A stretch of 64,000 nucleotides of DNA from Punica granatum. Taxonomy: Eukaryota; Streptophyta; Magnoliopsida; Myrtales; Lythraceae. The stretch covers positions 16,962,274 to 17,026,273 of the forward strand of contig NC_045129.1 of the NCBI RefSeq assembly GCF_007655135.1, in the 5' to 3' direction. The translations under genes and the position numbers were made by a program. Positions 22,101 through 35,134 of the stretch are shown here, in pieces (the first letter of the stretch is position 1; each line of letters begins with the position of its first letter). The notes beneath the pieces were generated by a model that was given only the letters and a program-made list of their open reading frames with translations, was not told the origin of the DNA and did no database searches.

Positions 22101-24429
22101 GACCATCACCGTATGAACTCTCTTTCTCACCCTTTCTTCTCTCTCCTCGCGAATATGATACACCATTCTTTTTTATTTTATTAAATTATATATTTCATCA
22201 TATATAGTCCAATACAAAAAAACTAATTTATCTTTTAAAAATATAATTCATAAACAAAAAATAATTTGTAATGCAATGCACTTAGCACGGGCATATAAAC
22301 TTTCAAATTTAAATTATGTTTAATTCGTGCGTAGCACGAGTCTCACTCTTGTGTAGCAATATGGTTCAACTAAGCAATATCCAAAGAGAAGACAAAGTAA
22401 GCATGTAGTCAACAATTTAATTACTTTTTAATTACATGTACCAGCATAATAGCATTAGTTGTTCCAATAAGGATAAACTAGTCAAAATGAAAACATTAGT
22501 GAATATACGCATTGGAATTCGCAAATTAAAACCCACTTATGAGGATTTTTTTAGTCCCAGTAAAATGAGAATATTGCCAATTCGAGATAATTTTAATAAC
22601 CAAATGCAGTACTATCTGAACTATGGAATCCATCCCTCAGGTTTCTCCGGAGATCATTAAAAAGATGCCACCTAAAAGTAAAATCAGAAGTTGATTTTAG
22701 TGGATACCGAATGTTTAACTTTCTGCAATATATTATATTCACTTAGGAACTGTGAACCGCTGTTATATTTTTATCCCAAAAAATAAAAAGTCACTTTTCT
22801 GATCTTTCGATTTATCATGGGGTGTCAAGGCATGAAGATAATACATGAAAGGCGAGTTATGTACCATGGAAGAATCTTCGTAGAGTAGCAATGCAGAAGT
22901 TGCACAGTCTCTTCAGCTGATTTAATATTTACCTGGGTCTATAAAACCAATTCAGAGAAACACAAACAAATAAGATGGAATTATGCAGATTAGAAAAGAA
23001 TTCCAATCTTGCCAAATGAAAGATATGAAACTAATTTCCACTTACATAAATCTCTGATAAATTAGTGAACAAAGCTTCTTCTACTCCTCGAACAATTCTC
23101 AGCATATAATTCATCTCGATCATTCCAACATTTGAGGCTGCTTCCAGTTTGAGCGGATAAGGCATCCCAAGTTCAGTTGAAGTCAACAGTGAACTAATCT
23201 TCTCAACCACAATAGCCATGAAACTAGGGCCTTTCTCTGGCTGATGATATTTAAAAATATAGGAGCCAATATTGACAAGTGCCTTCATTGCCAAGGTCCA
23301 CAACCACTCGTTCTTGCAATTTTGAGTGACGACTGATACAAGCATGGTCAAAATATCCTCAAATAGGCTGCCCTGAATTGGTAATAGACCTCCAGGAAAT
23401 GTAGCAAAAATTTGCAAACCTTTCACTGCATGCATATAAGAGAGCAAGTGAATGGGAAGTATGAAAACATATGTCCTAATTATACATCAAGGATGGAAAG
23501 AGCTCCCATGGTATTTGTCCACATTTAAGAGAAAATAATTAATTTAAAAATGCAATGAAGAGAAACAAATTTACCTCCGAGAAATACATGTGGGTTGGAG
23601 ACTTCTGTGTAATTATTTCTTGACATTGTAGAAATAAAAGCTCTTTCAAATCCTGTAGCAAAGCCCTGAAAAATGCTATGAGAAGCCTCAGGTCCAGAGT
23701 TAGGTAGAAAAGTAGCTTTCTCAGAGCCCACTATCAAATCCCTAGATGCCTCAAGAAGAAGAACACTAAGGAAGAGAGCACCAAAACTAATCTCTTCAGA
23801 ATCTACATGCTCATGACCGTGCGGATGATTCCCATAAAGATCTCTAACAGAAATTCCCAGAGCTTCCAGCAAACAAGGACGGATACTCCCGAAAACTCGA
23901 TTGCAGGAGGCAATGGAAGTTTTAGCAGAAACCGCGAGGATACGACCGACAGCATGCACTCTCTCTTTCATTTCTGATGAAATTTCAGTGTAACTCTTAT
24001 AGCTGCTGATGCTTTGAATGATCAGATTCACATCAGCATCACCAAGGATCAGATTTAAAAATAAGTCATTATTTTGTGCTACAGCTGTCTCTAGAAAGGT
24101 TAATGCTCCATCTGCAATTTCATTCCGGGGAGTTTCTAAGGTATCCAGAGATTCTGGAGAAAAGGATAAAATCAATTCTCGAAGGGACAACAGAATTGTA
24201 TCTTTAAGTAATCGCCAAATGGCTTCAGCATGTTTAGCCATTCTCTCAGGCCCATACTTTAAACTGCAATGGTTGAGATACTTCAGGGCATCTACCTGCA
24301 AGCAGTTAAAGTCAAAATGGACAGTATTAGAGAATCCAATTGATTAAAGGCAGACATAGTTGCTAAAGGATAGAGATGAAGAAGACTTCTAAGAAACCAT
24401 TCCAGATAGTCAAGTGTGTGCATATATAA

Positions 24430-24461
<32 letters not shown>

Positions 24462-27400
24462 TGCTAAGAAATTAACGTTAAGCTTATAATCTCTTTCCTT
24501 TACAAAGATCTCAACAGTAGCATAGTATTCTATTGCTCTACTGATGCATTCATTATGCACATAGGATGGAATTATATAGTATAAGATGGAAATTGTCTAG
24601 TATGAATATTTTGACTTATAAGGGTAAGCTCCACCAAGTGATTCACCTCATTACTTATACCTCTGGTTGGGGAATGATACTACAAAATGCGAAACTAGGA
24701 AATTATACAAATCACAGAGAAAAATAAAATAGAGACCAGTGTTTGCAATAACCTACCTTCGCTGATGGAAGATCAGAAGAGAGTTTTTCAAGAAGTAGCG
24801 GAACTGCAAATGGCTCGAACAAAGGCGTTGACGAAAATGCTAGCTGTGGAGCCAAAATAGTAAATTGAAAAGATGAAACCAAGAAAGAAAAAAAAAACAT
24901 ATTCAAAAATGGAAAAAGGGTGAGGAATTCCAGAAAATTGATGGATTCAATGGCAAACTTCAACAAATGACTTGCAAACAGACAGAAACCCATAATATCA
25001 ACAATGCAGATAGGTGCGGGGAAAACCGTACAAGTTTCTACTCACTTCATAATATTAAAGCAAATGCAATATAATAAACCCCACTGCATGTGGCATTCCT
25101 CTGATAATGCAGGACAAACCATATTAATGCTAAGAAGCCCATATCTAAAGTCAAGAAACCTCCACACAGACGGGAGGGACACCAAGTTCTACAGCAAAGA
25201 TATACTTCGTGGATATTAGATAAATAACTTTTGAAAGAAGGCCAGGATTTACCATTAATGACGAAGAGAGGTTATCCCTTGTTATATTGAGATCCTCAGC
25301 TTTTTGCTGGACATATGTGCAAAGCGAATTAAAAAACTTTAGTGACAAGTAAAGAAATAGATAATCACATAACACAACAGATGAAAAGATGGTTTTTCAC
25401 AATGACAAGTAAAGAAATCCAAATTTGCATACGACAACAGATGGAAAGACGGCTTTTCAAAAGAGCAGATAATATTACCCACTCAGAGAATGGAAATCCC
25501 TCCAACAAAATATTCGAATCAATATTGTATAGATGCCAATATATAAAACAGGACCATTTTTTTCATCAGCAAAGATACAGAAAGAACTCATGCACATGCA
25601 AAGAAAAAGTGGTCGGCAGCAGCCATATAAAGGCAGAGCATAGTACTGAATATCTATTAATAAAGAAATTGATCCAAACTGAAACAATATAGGCTCCAAT
25701 CAGTGAGTAGAGCTTCTAGGAAAGTACACATGGAAACATGTCCCACCATTTGTCTATCTATTGTTCTTGTCCAAAGTTCATGGAAACTAAAAGCTGGAAA
25801 AGATTCACAGACAGAAAACATATAATACAAGAGGACAAAAAGAAATTACTTACATGAGTAAAATGGATGGGAAAATAATGACCCAAAATCTCAAATAGTT
25901 CCTCGGCAACACAAGCAAGAGGACCATCTGGATCTGGGAAGAGTTGGGCAGCAAGCTTTACAATATGAAATGCAAGCATTAAGCACTCAGGGTCCTTTTC
26001 CATGTCGATGGATTCACAGAGTCCGTCAATAACTTGATTGCCCTGAAGTATGGGAAAAAATGCGTCTAACTTTAATAGAAAAGTAGGATATCTAGATATG
26101 CATGCATGTTCAATTAAAAAAAGTTACCCAAAGCATTTAGACAGATTACTAGTTTATCAAAGCAATAGCACTTCCTGCATGAAGGCATACATCAGTCACA
26201 TATCACAAACCATCAATAACAAAATAACCTAATCACCAAAAACTAAAGCTTAACATGAGTGAAAAGATAAATCTGTTGCCCTGCCAATAATCACTACATT
26301 TTTTTTTGGGTCAAAATAGTCATTATAGATGAATAAAATATTTTTTTCTGCAAAAGAAGGAACTTCAATTAGAGACACACACACACATGTATATACATTA
26401 CTATTTCCTTCTGAACAGTCAGAGATCTTCCTGAGCAGTTGAGATAACCCTCAATTTTTCCATGCCCTGTCAAGCATTATCAGTAAATTGCAAACAATCT
26501 AGTGAAGCCTTGAACAATTTCACCATTAGGTCCTTGAATGCCAACAAGAGAATGACTTTTCTAAGATGGGCAACTGAACCAGAATATCTGGAATCCAATT
26601 GCCAGGTCAAACCTGAAATAACCATCAGTTGCAAGTTCCCCACAAATCAAACTGCACCATTTTATAACTGATTTTCAATCTCTTCTGGCTTCTGATCATA
26701 TTTTCCAGCATTTACTTGATGTACAAAAAATAGCTTATGCTCGTTCATAACTTAATGCAGGTTCCTTTTCTCTGATGGCTCCTGATTTTCTGAATTGAGA
26801 CCAATAAATGGTTGATACCACAGGATTTTCCTAAAATCAGGCATACAGCTCATATTTCTATAGTGTAGTAAGGTTTGGGGAGCAGAAAAGATTGAGAATC
26901 TTACCAGTGGAATAACTGCATCAGAATAATTTTCTAGAAGGCATTCCAGAAGTTCGAAACAAAGCTGCAAGAAAGTTTTGGAATTCAAATTTCAAAGTCA
27001 ACAGTGGATGCCTCTAAGAGTAAAATGATCCAGAGAAATTAGAGAAATTTGCATATAATTTGTAAATTCCAGTAATCGTGTCATAAATCAATAAGCAGCA
27101 CCAACCTTTCTGTCGTGTTGTCCTAAGGACTGAACATGTAGAGACTCTAAAAAGGACTCCAAAACTGCCTTTGCATCGTCAAGTGTTACCCTACCAACTT
27201 GATCATTCCTCCTCATCAGAGCCAAGCAACCAACAAGGGCACCTCGTAGGGCTTTCCAGTCTGCCTGATACAAGAACATATGATATACCTCATCTTGTAA
27301 ACAGAACCTAACTGTATAAAGAAACTCAAACTCACATTGCTTCAGCTTCTAATAAGGAAAAACTAACTCCTTATATTACAAAGATTTCAAGAAAACATGA

Positions 27401-29483
27401 GAATCTTGCTCTCTAAGATATTAAAATACTCATTGACCTATGCCCCCAGCATTCTATGGCACATAATATGACCCCTTAGGTAATATGACCCCTTAGGTGC
27501 AGGGAAATGGAAAAGAATGAGCTTCTATAAAAGAAAATCAATTAAGAAACATCAAAAAAAAAATTGCCAAAGGGATAAGTAACATTTTTTAGTAGAATGC
27601 CAAATGGATAAAGTAACTGCCATATCTCTGTAGAAATAACTGAAAGCATAAAGTCCTCTACTAACCAGTCTTTCAGTGAAGAATGTTATCAAGCTGTGAA
27701 TGGTAATTTTGTCCAAAGGATTTGATGATAGGCATGAAAGGACTTCCGCCAAAAGAAGGATACCTGAAGATTATCATAATCAAAAGTTTAATCTGGCAGA
27801 GACCTCTCCTCTAGCAGAAAATAGAAGATAAAATGAGACAGTACATTAATGAAATAACAATTTAGCACTGCATAAACACTGTACAGTGTAGACTCATAGA
27901 GGGGTTGCTTAAGAAAGACAATAGAAAGAAATCACAATCATCCAAAGAAATATGCTTTTTCTGTGGGTGAAAGCTATGGCAGTATTGATTTTGCAAATTC
28001 AGGTAGAAGTTTCAATAAATAAACATGCATAACTTAGCATCTCTTATAATCACTAAATAGTACCTTTAGCACGGATAATAGCATCTGTAGTGGTCAAATA
28101 CAACCCCATTTCTCTAACCTGTCATTGCAAGAGGAGGTAAAGTAAGCAACAGGAAGAAAATGTATGGAAGTGTAACCAAAAACAAATGGTCAAAATTACT
28201 AGTTTAGAATGACATAAGTGGGGAGTACCATTGCTTCTATTGTCAAGCGACCACTCTTCAGGAGAGAAGCAATCGCCTCCAAGGCGGCAGCCTGTATATT
28301 ACACAATTAGTTTATATAAATTAAAACTGAGAACATTCTCGTGTTGAAGGTGTTCATGATTAGACAAAACAATAGATCTGCTGGGGTATTCAATTCAGCG
28401 ATACATTAGTGTTTCTCAAACAAATTCTACACTCACGCGTATCCAATAATGAGAACATGAAACCTAAAGTTTGAGCAAAAGGAAAATACAAACATCCAAA
28501 CCCATGAAAGCAAGCTTAGAACATACGCAATTCCTATTCCATCTTTTACGAAAAAACACCACAGAGCACAGTCTTTCTCATTTTCCACAAGAGGGATTTA
28601 ACTTTATGAATGGAAGCACCAACTGGAAAAGACAAAAAGATTTCTAGACATGTTATTACCATGACGAAAAGCCAAACATATCTGCAAGTACAATAGCATC
28701 AACAATGCCAATAACTACCGGTTCGAGAACCAAAAGTTTTAAACCATCTATCAACCAAAATATTTACAGGGATCTCTATGTCTTGGAAACTATTAGACAG
28801 AGTACCAAGCAATAAGATGACAAATCGACACTACCTTATTATTTGAGAAGAGGACCTAATGAAACACTACAAGGAATTCACTAAACTCCCACGACACTTG
28901 GAATAACTGGAGTTCACTAAGCACCTCCGTAAATATAACGATATTTCATGCTCCAGTGACTGGCGAAATCACCTCAGAACCTAGTCCACCTAACCATCTT
29001 TAAACCCAGGACAATCTGGAATGGCACACCAGAACCACGTTGGATACTCCAATGGCCACAAAACCCAGAAATTCCCCGAAATGCAGAATGCCCCCACCAC
29101 CCATCAATGACAGGTGCATCCTCTATTATGTAGAAATTGCTTTAAGCAATTCAAAATTTGAAGGCAAACCCATACAAATACCACGTTTGCTCAATGGCCA
29201 GAATTCCTGCTTCCGACATGCATCTAAATGGAGCACATTTAGCTCGGAAAGGAAGTTTTCGTGTCATTCGATTAAGCACCCTTTGTTCTTGCAGGATGTT
29301 GGAATTCAAGATACAGGTTATCAACAAGATCAAATTATGAATTTCTCGATGGCTACCAAGAGAAGAAACTCGTAAGCCCGAAAGAAGTGAGAAGGGGAGT
29401 GAAGGATGAACCTGCTGAGCCGGAGAACGAGAAGTGTCTATGTAAGCTTCAACATGCCGAGTCAACTCAGTGGGCTCTGCCAT
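19108..29483 (-). CDS. MMS19: MMS19/MET18 homologue, cytosolic Fe-S assembly HEAT-repeat protein (19 exons)
   Basis: Exons, 5' to 3' on the minus strand: 29483-29412, 28291-28229, 28118-28064, 27763-27666, 27264-27106, 26964-26905, 26042-25854, 25306-25253, 24843-24757, 24295-23575, 23425-23046, 22932-22865, 21578-21473, 21327-20471, 20365-20290, 20151-20040, 19622-19546, 19397-19317, 19203-19108. They sum to 3411 nt (1136 aa plus TGA), close to the ~1134 aa I recall for Arabidopsis MET18. All introns are GT-AG and every phase matches. The start MAEPTELTRHVEAYIDTSRS and conserved blocks KDPECLMLAFHIVKLAAQLF, ALVGLAWIGKGLLMRGHDKV, HPIIRPLYKQRFFS and ALDAARG-free HEAT helices identify the family. 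MMS19 is a scaffold of the CIA targeting complex, delivering Fe-S clusters to DNA polymerases, helicases and DNA demethylases; plant MET18 loss affects active DNA demethylation. No break is seen. The first exon region is duplicated upstream. Confidence 0.93.
21906..22356 (+). mobile_element. Possible small Helitron-like insertion in MMS19 intron 12
   Basis: A ~450-bp stretch inside the 1286-bp intron begins TCTATACTAATATAAAG after an A, like many plant Helitron 5' ends. It finishes with a hairpin CGTGCGTAGCACG (22326-22338) and then TTGTGTAG. The final bases are not the canonical CTAGT, so the right end is uncertain. A CT-rich tract (about 22044-22100) lies inside. It has no ORF. Confidence 0.35.
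24428..24452. repeat. (CA)n microsatellite in MMS19 intron 9
   Basis: A run of about 11 CA units, followed by TATATATA, lies in the intron between MMS19 exons 10 and 9. It would be variable in length between individuals. Confidence 0.8.
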
Positions 29484-29866
29484 TGAAAAACAACCCCAAG
29501 TGTGTTCCCCGACAATATTTGTGTGTTCCCCGACAATAACACAAAATGTCCACAAGAGCAGTGAGCTACAGAGCTCCTCCCAGTTCGCAGGGAACAGGAA
29601 AGCACAAGACGGCAGAGGATTGAGGACACAGTGAAGAGCTCGGAAAAGGGCAAAGTACGAGGATAGCGTCCCCCTTCAGCAGAAGCTTCTGCAGTTTCCC
29701 GGTTCGCAGGGACCAGCGAAGGAGAGAAGACAAAGGAGTTGGGGAAGGGAACTACAAAGGAAAGAGAAAGAGCCCTAAAAATTATTATAATTGGAGAAAA
29801 TATGTTATTGCCCGCTAAACTATTAGCTAGGGAATTGTTACCCCTAAATTAATTTTTTGTCACAGA
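29336..29866 (-). repeat. Direct repeat copy 1: MMS19 intron-1 start, exon 1, 5'UTR and promoter
   Basis: This segment matches 30315-30846 in the same orientation over roughly 530 bp. It starts in intron 1 (ATGAATTTCTCGATGGCT), covers exon 1 and the 5' leader, and ends in TE-like sequence (GGAGAAAATATGTTAT to TTTGTCAC). Copy 1 keeps the ATG. It also has GTGTTCCCCGACAATA twice in a row (about 29502-29538), where copy 2 has one degenerate version. Confidence 0.9.
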
Positions 29867-30314
29867 GGAGTTGTGTTGAATATAATTGATTTCCTTTCAA
29901 TCTTTGCTCCAAAAACAGTCCTGGATCTGTTTTTTCAACAATGACAACATTTTTTCAGTCCCCGCAATGAGGCCTTCCCCAATCAGGCCTCCTCCATTCA
30001 AGCCCCCAACTTACACTCTCATAGCAGCAGAGATCATGAAAACTACCGGTTCTAAAACTGCTGCAAGATTTACATCTTTTTTCCATCCAATGGAACTCCA
30101 AGGATTAGCTACAATTTGTGCAGATGATCAATGGAATGAAGTTGATTTAGTTATATTATGATGAATGCCATGGTTTTTGTGTTACATTTTGGTTTGGTCA
30201 ATCTAGGGTATCGGTACATGTCACTGTGTTTACATGTTATTTTGAGAAAGATCTATTTATTTTGTACTTTGGCAAATTAACGTGTATTATCTTTTCTACG
30301 AACAATGTGCAAGT
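29867..30314. other. Unique spacer between the two MMS19 5' copies
   Basis: About 450 bp not shared by the two repeat copies. It contains a 91-codon plus-strand ORF (29886-30161) whose second half is Pro/Thr/Ala-rich (MRPSPIRPPPFKPPTYTL). I do not recognise it. It could be the tail of a transposon or captured gene, and there is no other evidence that it is coding. Confidence 0.35.
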
Positions 30315-30846
30315 TATGAATTTCTCGATGGCTTCCAAGTGCTGAAGCTTGTAAGCCCCGAAAGAAGTGAGAAGCAGAGTGAAGGATAAACCTGCAGAGC
30401 CGGAGAACGAGAAGTGTCTATGTAAGCTTCAACATGCCGAGACAACTCAGTGGGCTCTGCAATATATAACAACCACGGTTGTATTCCTTGACAATAATAC
30501 AAAATGTCCACAAGAGCAGTGAGCTACAGAGCTCCTCCCAATTCGCAGGGAAACAGGAAAGCAGATAAGATAGCAGAGGATTGAGGATAGAGTGAAGAGC
30601 TCGGAAAAGGGCAAAGTACGAGGATAGCATCGCCCTTCAGTAGTAGCAGCAGAAGCTTCTGCAGTTTCCCAATTTGCAGGGACCAACGAAGAAGGAGAGA
30701 AGACAGAGGAGTTAGGGATGGGAATTACGAAGGAAAGAGAAAGAGCCCTAAAATTATATTATTAGAATTAGAATTGGAGAAAATATGTTATAGCCTCCTA
30801 AACTATTAGATAGGGGAACCATTACCCCCTAAATTAGATTTGTCAC
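30315..30846 (-). repeat. Direct repeat copy 2 of the MMS19 5' region
   Basis: This is the second copy of the ~530-bp repeat, about 980 bp further from the gene body. It keeps promoter-proximal sequence, leader, exon 1 and the donor region of intron 1. Several small differences, including a short AT insertion near 30760, distinguish it from copy 1. Because its promoter-like sequence is retained, it could act as an alternative promoter (inference). Confidence 0.9.
30392..30463 (-). pseudogene. Duplicated MMS19 exon 1 without start codon
   Basis: The 72-bp exon is preserved in length and frame and still ends CAG|GT, like the true exon 1. The initiator ATG has become ATT at 30463-30461, giving IAEPTELSRHVEAYIDTSRS, and Gln near the end changes to Leu. 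Splicing to MMS19 exon 2 would be possible in principle. Without the ATG, translation would have to start elsewhere. It is a fragment, not a gene. Confidence 0.9.
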
Positions 30847-31081
30847 ATTTACCACTCAAACTATGACCAAGGAAAAATGCACACGACTAGGCATTAATGG
30901 TGGAGAAAAAGCAATAAATTGGGGTTTATCAGGACCGATGCTACTTATGGAATACAATGGGATTTTAATAAAATTGCATTAGCTATCTGCTCACATATTA
31001 TTATACTTTTTGATGAACAAAAGTAAAAGTCACTTATTCGGCACATGACTTACAAAAGTATTAAAAGGATTGTTAAAAAAT

Positions 31082-31277
31082 GAGTTTATTTTCACTGTCA
31101 TCCTCGAACTTTCAATTTGCCATCAGATGTGTTCTTGAATTACTTTTGCCAACAAAAATACCTAAACGTTGGCCTTCCATCTATTAAATATGTCCAATCG
31201 TTAACTGGTTGGATGAAAATCCAACATGGCATTCAACATGGAACAAAAGGCATCGACATAATTAGTTTTTTAAAGGC
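31082..31277. repeat. Left terminal inverted repeat of the MULE
   Basis: 196 bp, starting GAGTTTATTTTCACTGTCATCC. It pairs with 36287-36482. Long TIRs of 100-200 bp or more are typical of Mutator-like elements. Confidence 0.92.
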
Positions 31278-31747
31278 AAAACACACGAGGGCCAACCATA
31301 TGACATAGTTTGGTAACTCAGCCACGAGGGCCATGTAGGCACAAAAATGAAAAAGCCCAAATTCCTTAATCTGAATAGACGGATGTTCAAGTGGATCATC
31401 GATTATGAGGAAGAACAACTACTGGAAGATTCTTTGAGGTGTCCATCACAAGTGTGGAGCAATCAAGGTGAGAAAGGTTTTGTTTTCATGCTTTTGGTCC
31501 CCAAATTCTTGAAGAGTAGTTGCATTTGGTGTTTTATTCCTTTTTTTGTGCTTGTGGTCCCCTGTTAAAGGACTGTGTTTGTTGTCCATGTGTGCCATTT
31601 CTCTCCTTTCAATGATCAGGTATTGTTGGGTTGTCCCGCTAATTTGACTAGTAGCTGATTTTAGTTGCCCTTTGTTTAAGTGCACATCTTCCTTAATAAA
31701 TAAATAAAATCTCATTTTTTTCATTTACGTAATTGTTTTATCAGATA

Positions 31748-34407
31748 ATGGCTGAAGATGACTTTTATACTTTGGTTTTCCATGATGGGGGTGTGCTTCT
31801 ATATGAACCCGATAAGTATTACAATGATGGACATATTGATGCATGAAATCTTGAGGATATTGACAATGTTTCAATTCTATATATTGACTGGTTATTTGAA
31901 AAACATTTGTGGGAAAGGTGAGAAATACAAGAACGTTTTTTAACTAGTTCCTAGTTTTGAAGTAAAGAATGGATTGAGATTTCTTCTTAATGACTCAGAT
32001 GTTAAGGAGCTTATGCTACTATTAAAGGAGTAAATATTCAAAACAGAGAGATTCACTTTTATTTTAAGCATGATATACACTTAGAGGATGCACTGGAAGA
32101 TGATGATGAAGATAATCCTCCATGGGAGACAAATACAGTGGAAGAGATAAAAGTAGTAGAAGACGATGGGGATAATCCTCCATGGGAGAGACATGGTGTT
32201 GAAGATTTATGATGATATGGAGTTGATTAGTGATGAGGATGAGGAAGATGAAATGAGTAGCCAAGGCAATGATGGCAGCAGCAATAATGACTCTGATGAT
32301 AGTGCTTATAAACTAGAACCAGAGGAAGAGAGTGAAGACAATAAGGATGTTGATGGTGATGATGCGGATTGTTCTATTAGGCCAAACCCAAAGGCTAAAA
32401 AGGCAATGAAGGCAAACCCAAAGCCCAAAAAGACAAAAAAAGCCAAAGTGAAGGGCCTGATATGGCAATCACAGATATCCCATAAACGAGAATGAGGATA
32501 GAGTTAATACCTCCCATGCTACGAGAGCTGCTTCTACGGAAGATCAAGATGGATACCATACCGAGGAGCTGTCCAACATTAAGGGATCTGATGATAAGGA
32601 AGAAGAGAGGAAGCCCATAAAGTTTAAGCAAGGTTCACCATATGGACATGTTCATTTGAAATTGTATATGCTCTTCCAAATTTGAACATCTTCAAGCAGG
32701 CATTAAAGGACTACACCATTTCTCTTGGGAGGCCACTAAGATTAGTAAAAAGTGACAATGTCAAATGTAAATATATTTGTCATGAAGGTTGTAAATGAGA
32801 AATATTTTGTTCTTGGGAGAGGCATATGGGAGTTACCAGATAAAGACCTTTTAATCCTAATCATGCATGTAGTAGGAAATTGAAAGTCTATAAAGCTGAT
32901 GTTGATTGGATTGCAATCAAACTCATGGATAGGATGAGAATGACTCCTGATATGACTGTTGCTGATGCACATCTTTACATGGCCAATACTTTCCAACTTC
33001 AGTGTTTTAAAAGCAAGTTTTATAGGGTCATACGCATTGCTAGAAAGAAAGTTGAAGGGTCTGAAAATGAGCAGTATGCACTGCTCAGGGATTACTGTCA
33101 GGAGATCCTCATAAGCAATTTTGGATCAAGAATTGGAGTACTAGTTGAGAGACCCAATCTGTCTATGCTTCCCAGGTTTGATAAGTTGTAATGTTGTTTT
33201 GATGCAACCAGAAAAGGAGCTATAAGGTGTTGCAAACCTCTCATTAGTTTGGATGAATATTTCCTTGAGGAATATTATGGAGGTACTCTACTGGCAGTTG
33301 TAACCTAAGATGCAAATCAGGCATTTTACGTCATAGCATATGCCATCGTGGAAATTGAGACCAAGGAATCATGGAGCTGGTTTCTAACTAGACTATTTGA
33401 ATATATAGAACATCCAAGGGAACATGGATGAGAATTTATATCTGGTGTGCAGAAGGTAATTAGCATATTGTGTTGTGTAATTTATGATTATAGAGTTCTA
33501 AACTTATATGCAGTCTAGTCATCATCTCTTATTGTTTGCAAGGTCTCCTACCAGCAATTGCAGAGTTATGTCTAGGAACCTTACACAGATTATGCGTTAA
33601 ACACTTGGAAGTCAATGTTTGGAGTAATTGGAAGCATGCAGAGATGAGGAGCTTGTTGTGGAAGTGTGCTAAATGTTGGACATTGCTAGAGTTTCCAAAG
33701 AAATTGGAGGAGCTAAAACAATTTAATCATGCTTGTGGCTTTATTTGAAGGATCTCCCTCTTCATAGTTGGACAAGAGTTGGACAAAGTGATGCTTCCAA
33801 GAATGAACCTCTCCTCAGCAACATATGTGAACAATTTAATGCAGCAATTGTCAAATTTCAAGGGAAGCCAATAATAACAATGTTAGAAGACATACTGATT
33901 TACTAGAAAACATACTAGGAATGAGATACAAAGGTGTAGGAGTCCAATCACTCCCGCTACTCATACTAGGCTAGAGATAGCCAAGAAGGCAAGCCACCCA
34001 TGCATCCAATTTGGTAGGAGATCTAGATTTGATGAGGTTCGAAATGCAGCATATTCTGAGTTTCAATGTGAAGCATGTTGTGGATTTGAGTGAATTTATC
34101 CACCAATTTTATGACATTCATCCAACCAGTTAGAGGGCAAGATTTATGGAATAAAACTGATCTGGAAGCTATCTTACTCCCAACTCATGATAAGGGTGGT
34201 GGTAGACCTAAGAAAAAGAGGGACAAAAAGAAATATGTGCCTCGAAATCCTTACAAGGCAAAAAGGAAATACAAAGAAACCACATGTGGAAAGTGTAGAT
34301 TAAAAGGACACAATGTTAGGAGGTGCACGGGCACAATAGTGAAGGATAAACAAGCAAAGAGGGCAGGACTACTAAAAAAGATAAGGTACACTTCTGAAAA
34401 TAGTTGA
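31748..34407 (+). pseudogene. MuDR-type MULE transposase, decayed
   Basis: Pieces follow the plant MuDR order. The N terminus from the ATG at 31748 (MAEDDFYTLVFHDGGVLLYE) meets an early TGA after about 32 codons. An acidic stretch (near 32210-32380) is rich in Asp/Glu/Ser and is followed by a Lys-rich stretch. The MuDR/FAR1-like DNA-binding region (near 32740-33190) has KCKYICHEGCKWEIFCSW. The MULE transposase core (33200-33750) retains GGTLLAVV, YAIVEIETKESWSWFL and LLPAIAELCLGTLHRLCVKH. A Lys-rich tail and zinc knuckle CGKCRLKGHNVRRC (34277-34318) close it. Several stops and frame changes separate them, and the SWIM zinc finger is largely missing. It cannot be functional as it stands. Confidence 0.85.
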
Positions 34408-35134
34408 ATTTGCAGGGTTATGTGTAAATCTTATAACCATACCTTGTTATGCAGGGACAAACTAGCAAAGAAAGAAACCCAAGAGCCAAGAGCACATGCC
34501 CATCAAGAATGACAATTCAACATTTGTAGTCCTGCAAATTGAAGAGATGCCACCACCAGGCTCACCTCTTGATGCACTGGTCTTTATTCCTACTCCTAGC
34601 ATCCATAATGTGCAGGTACTTTGTATAACTTAATGTCATTTGGGTTGGGATGCATTTATGTAAGAGATTTTACAATTTTATTTGTTTATAATTATAGGGT
34701 CCAAAACCAATTGATACACCGATCTTTGTTCCTCCTCCTAGAGTCCACTATGCGGGTACTTTGCATGACTTAACATCATATTGATCACTCATGGCATTTA
34801 TATATGAGATTTTATAATTTATTGTTTATAATTGTACGGTCCAAGACCATTTTATGGCTATGGAATGCCTCCAAGCAGTGGCTATGGAATACATCCACAC
34901 CCGCCTCCTTTACCAACCATGCATTGCTACCCAACTCCATCAGCAACAAGAGCCCCACCTCGCAGGCCTCCATCTAATAGCTCAAGGATTGCCATTTTGC
35001 CATTTGCATCAACCCCGCATGTCCACTTCAGCATTCCATTACAAGCACCAAGTCCTCTTCCTCCACCAGTTCAAAATCCTCTTCATGCAATAAATGAAGC
35101 ATCATTCAAGTTCAATAGAAAAAAAAATATGTGA
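34408..35134 (+). pseudogene. Proline-rich C-terminal remnant of the MULE ORF
   Basis: A 100-codon open stretch at 34832-35134 reads MYGPRPFYGYGMPPSSGYG and is rich in Pro, His and Ser. Upstream, two similar stretches (about 34540-34620 and 34690-34760) each contain a Phe-(Ile/Val)-Pro-(Pro/Thr)-Pro pattern and GTACTTTG, a likely internal repeat. Plant MULE transposases often end in low-complexity tails, so this is assigned to the same ORF. An alternative is captured host sequence. Confidence 0.45.
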
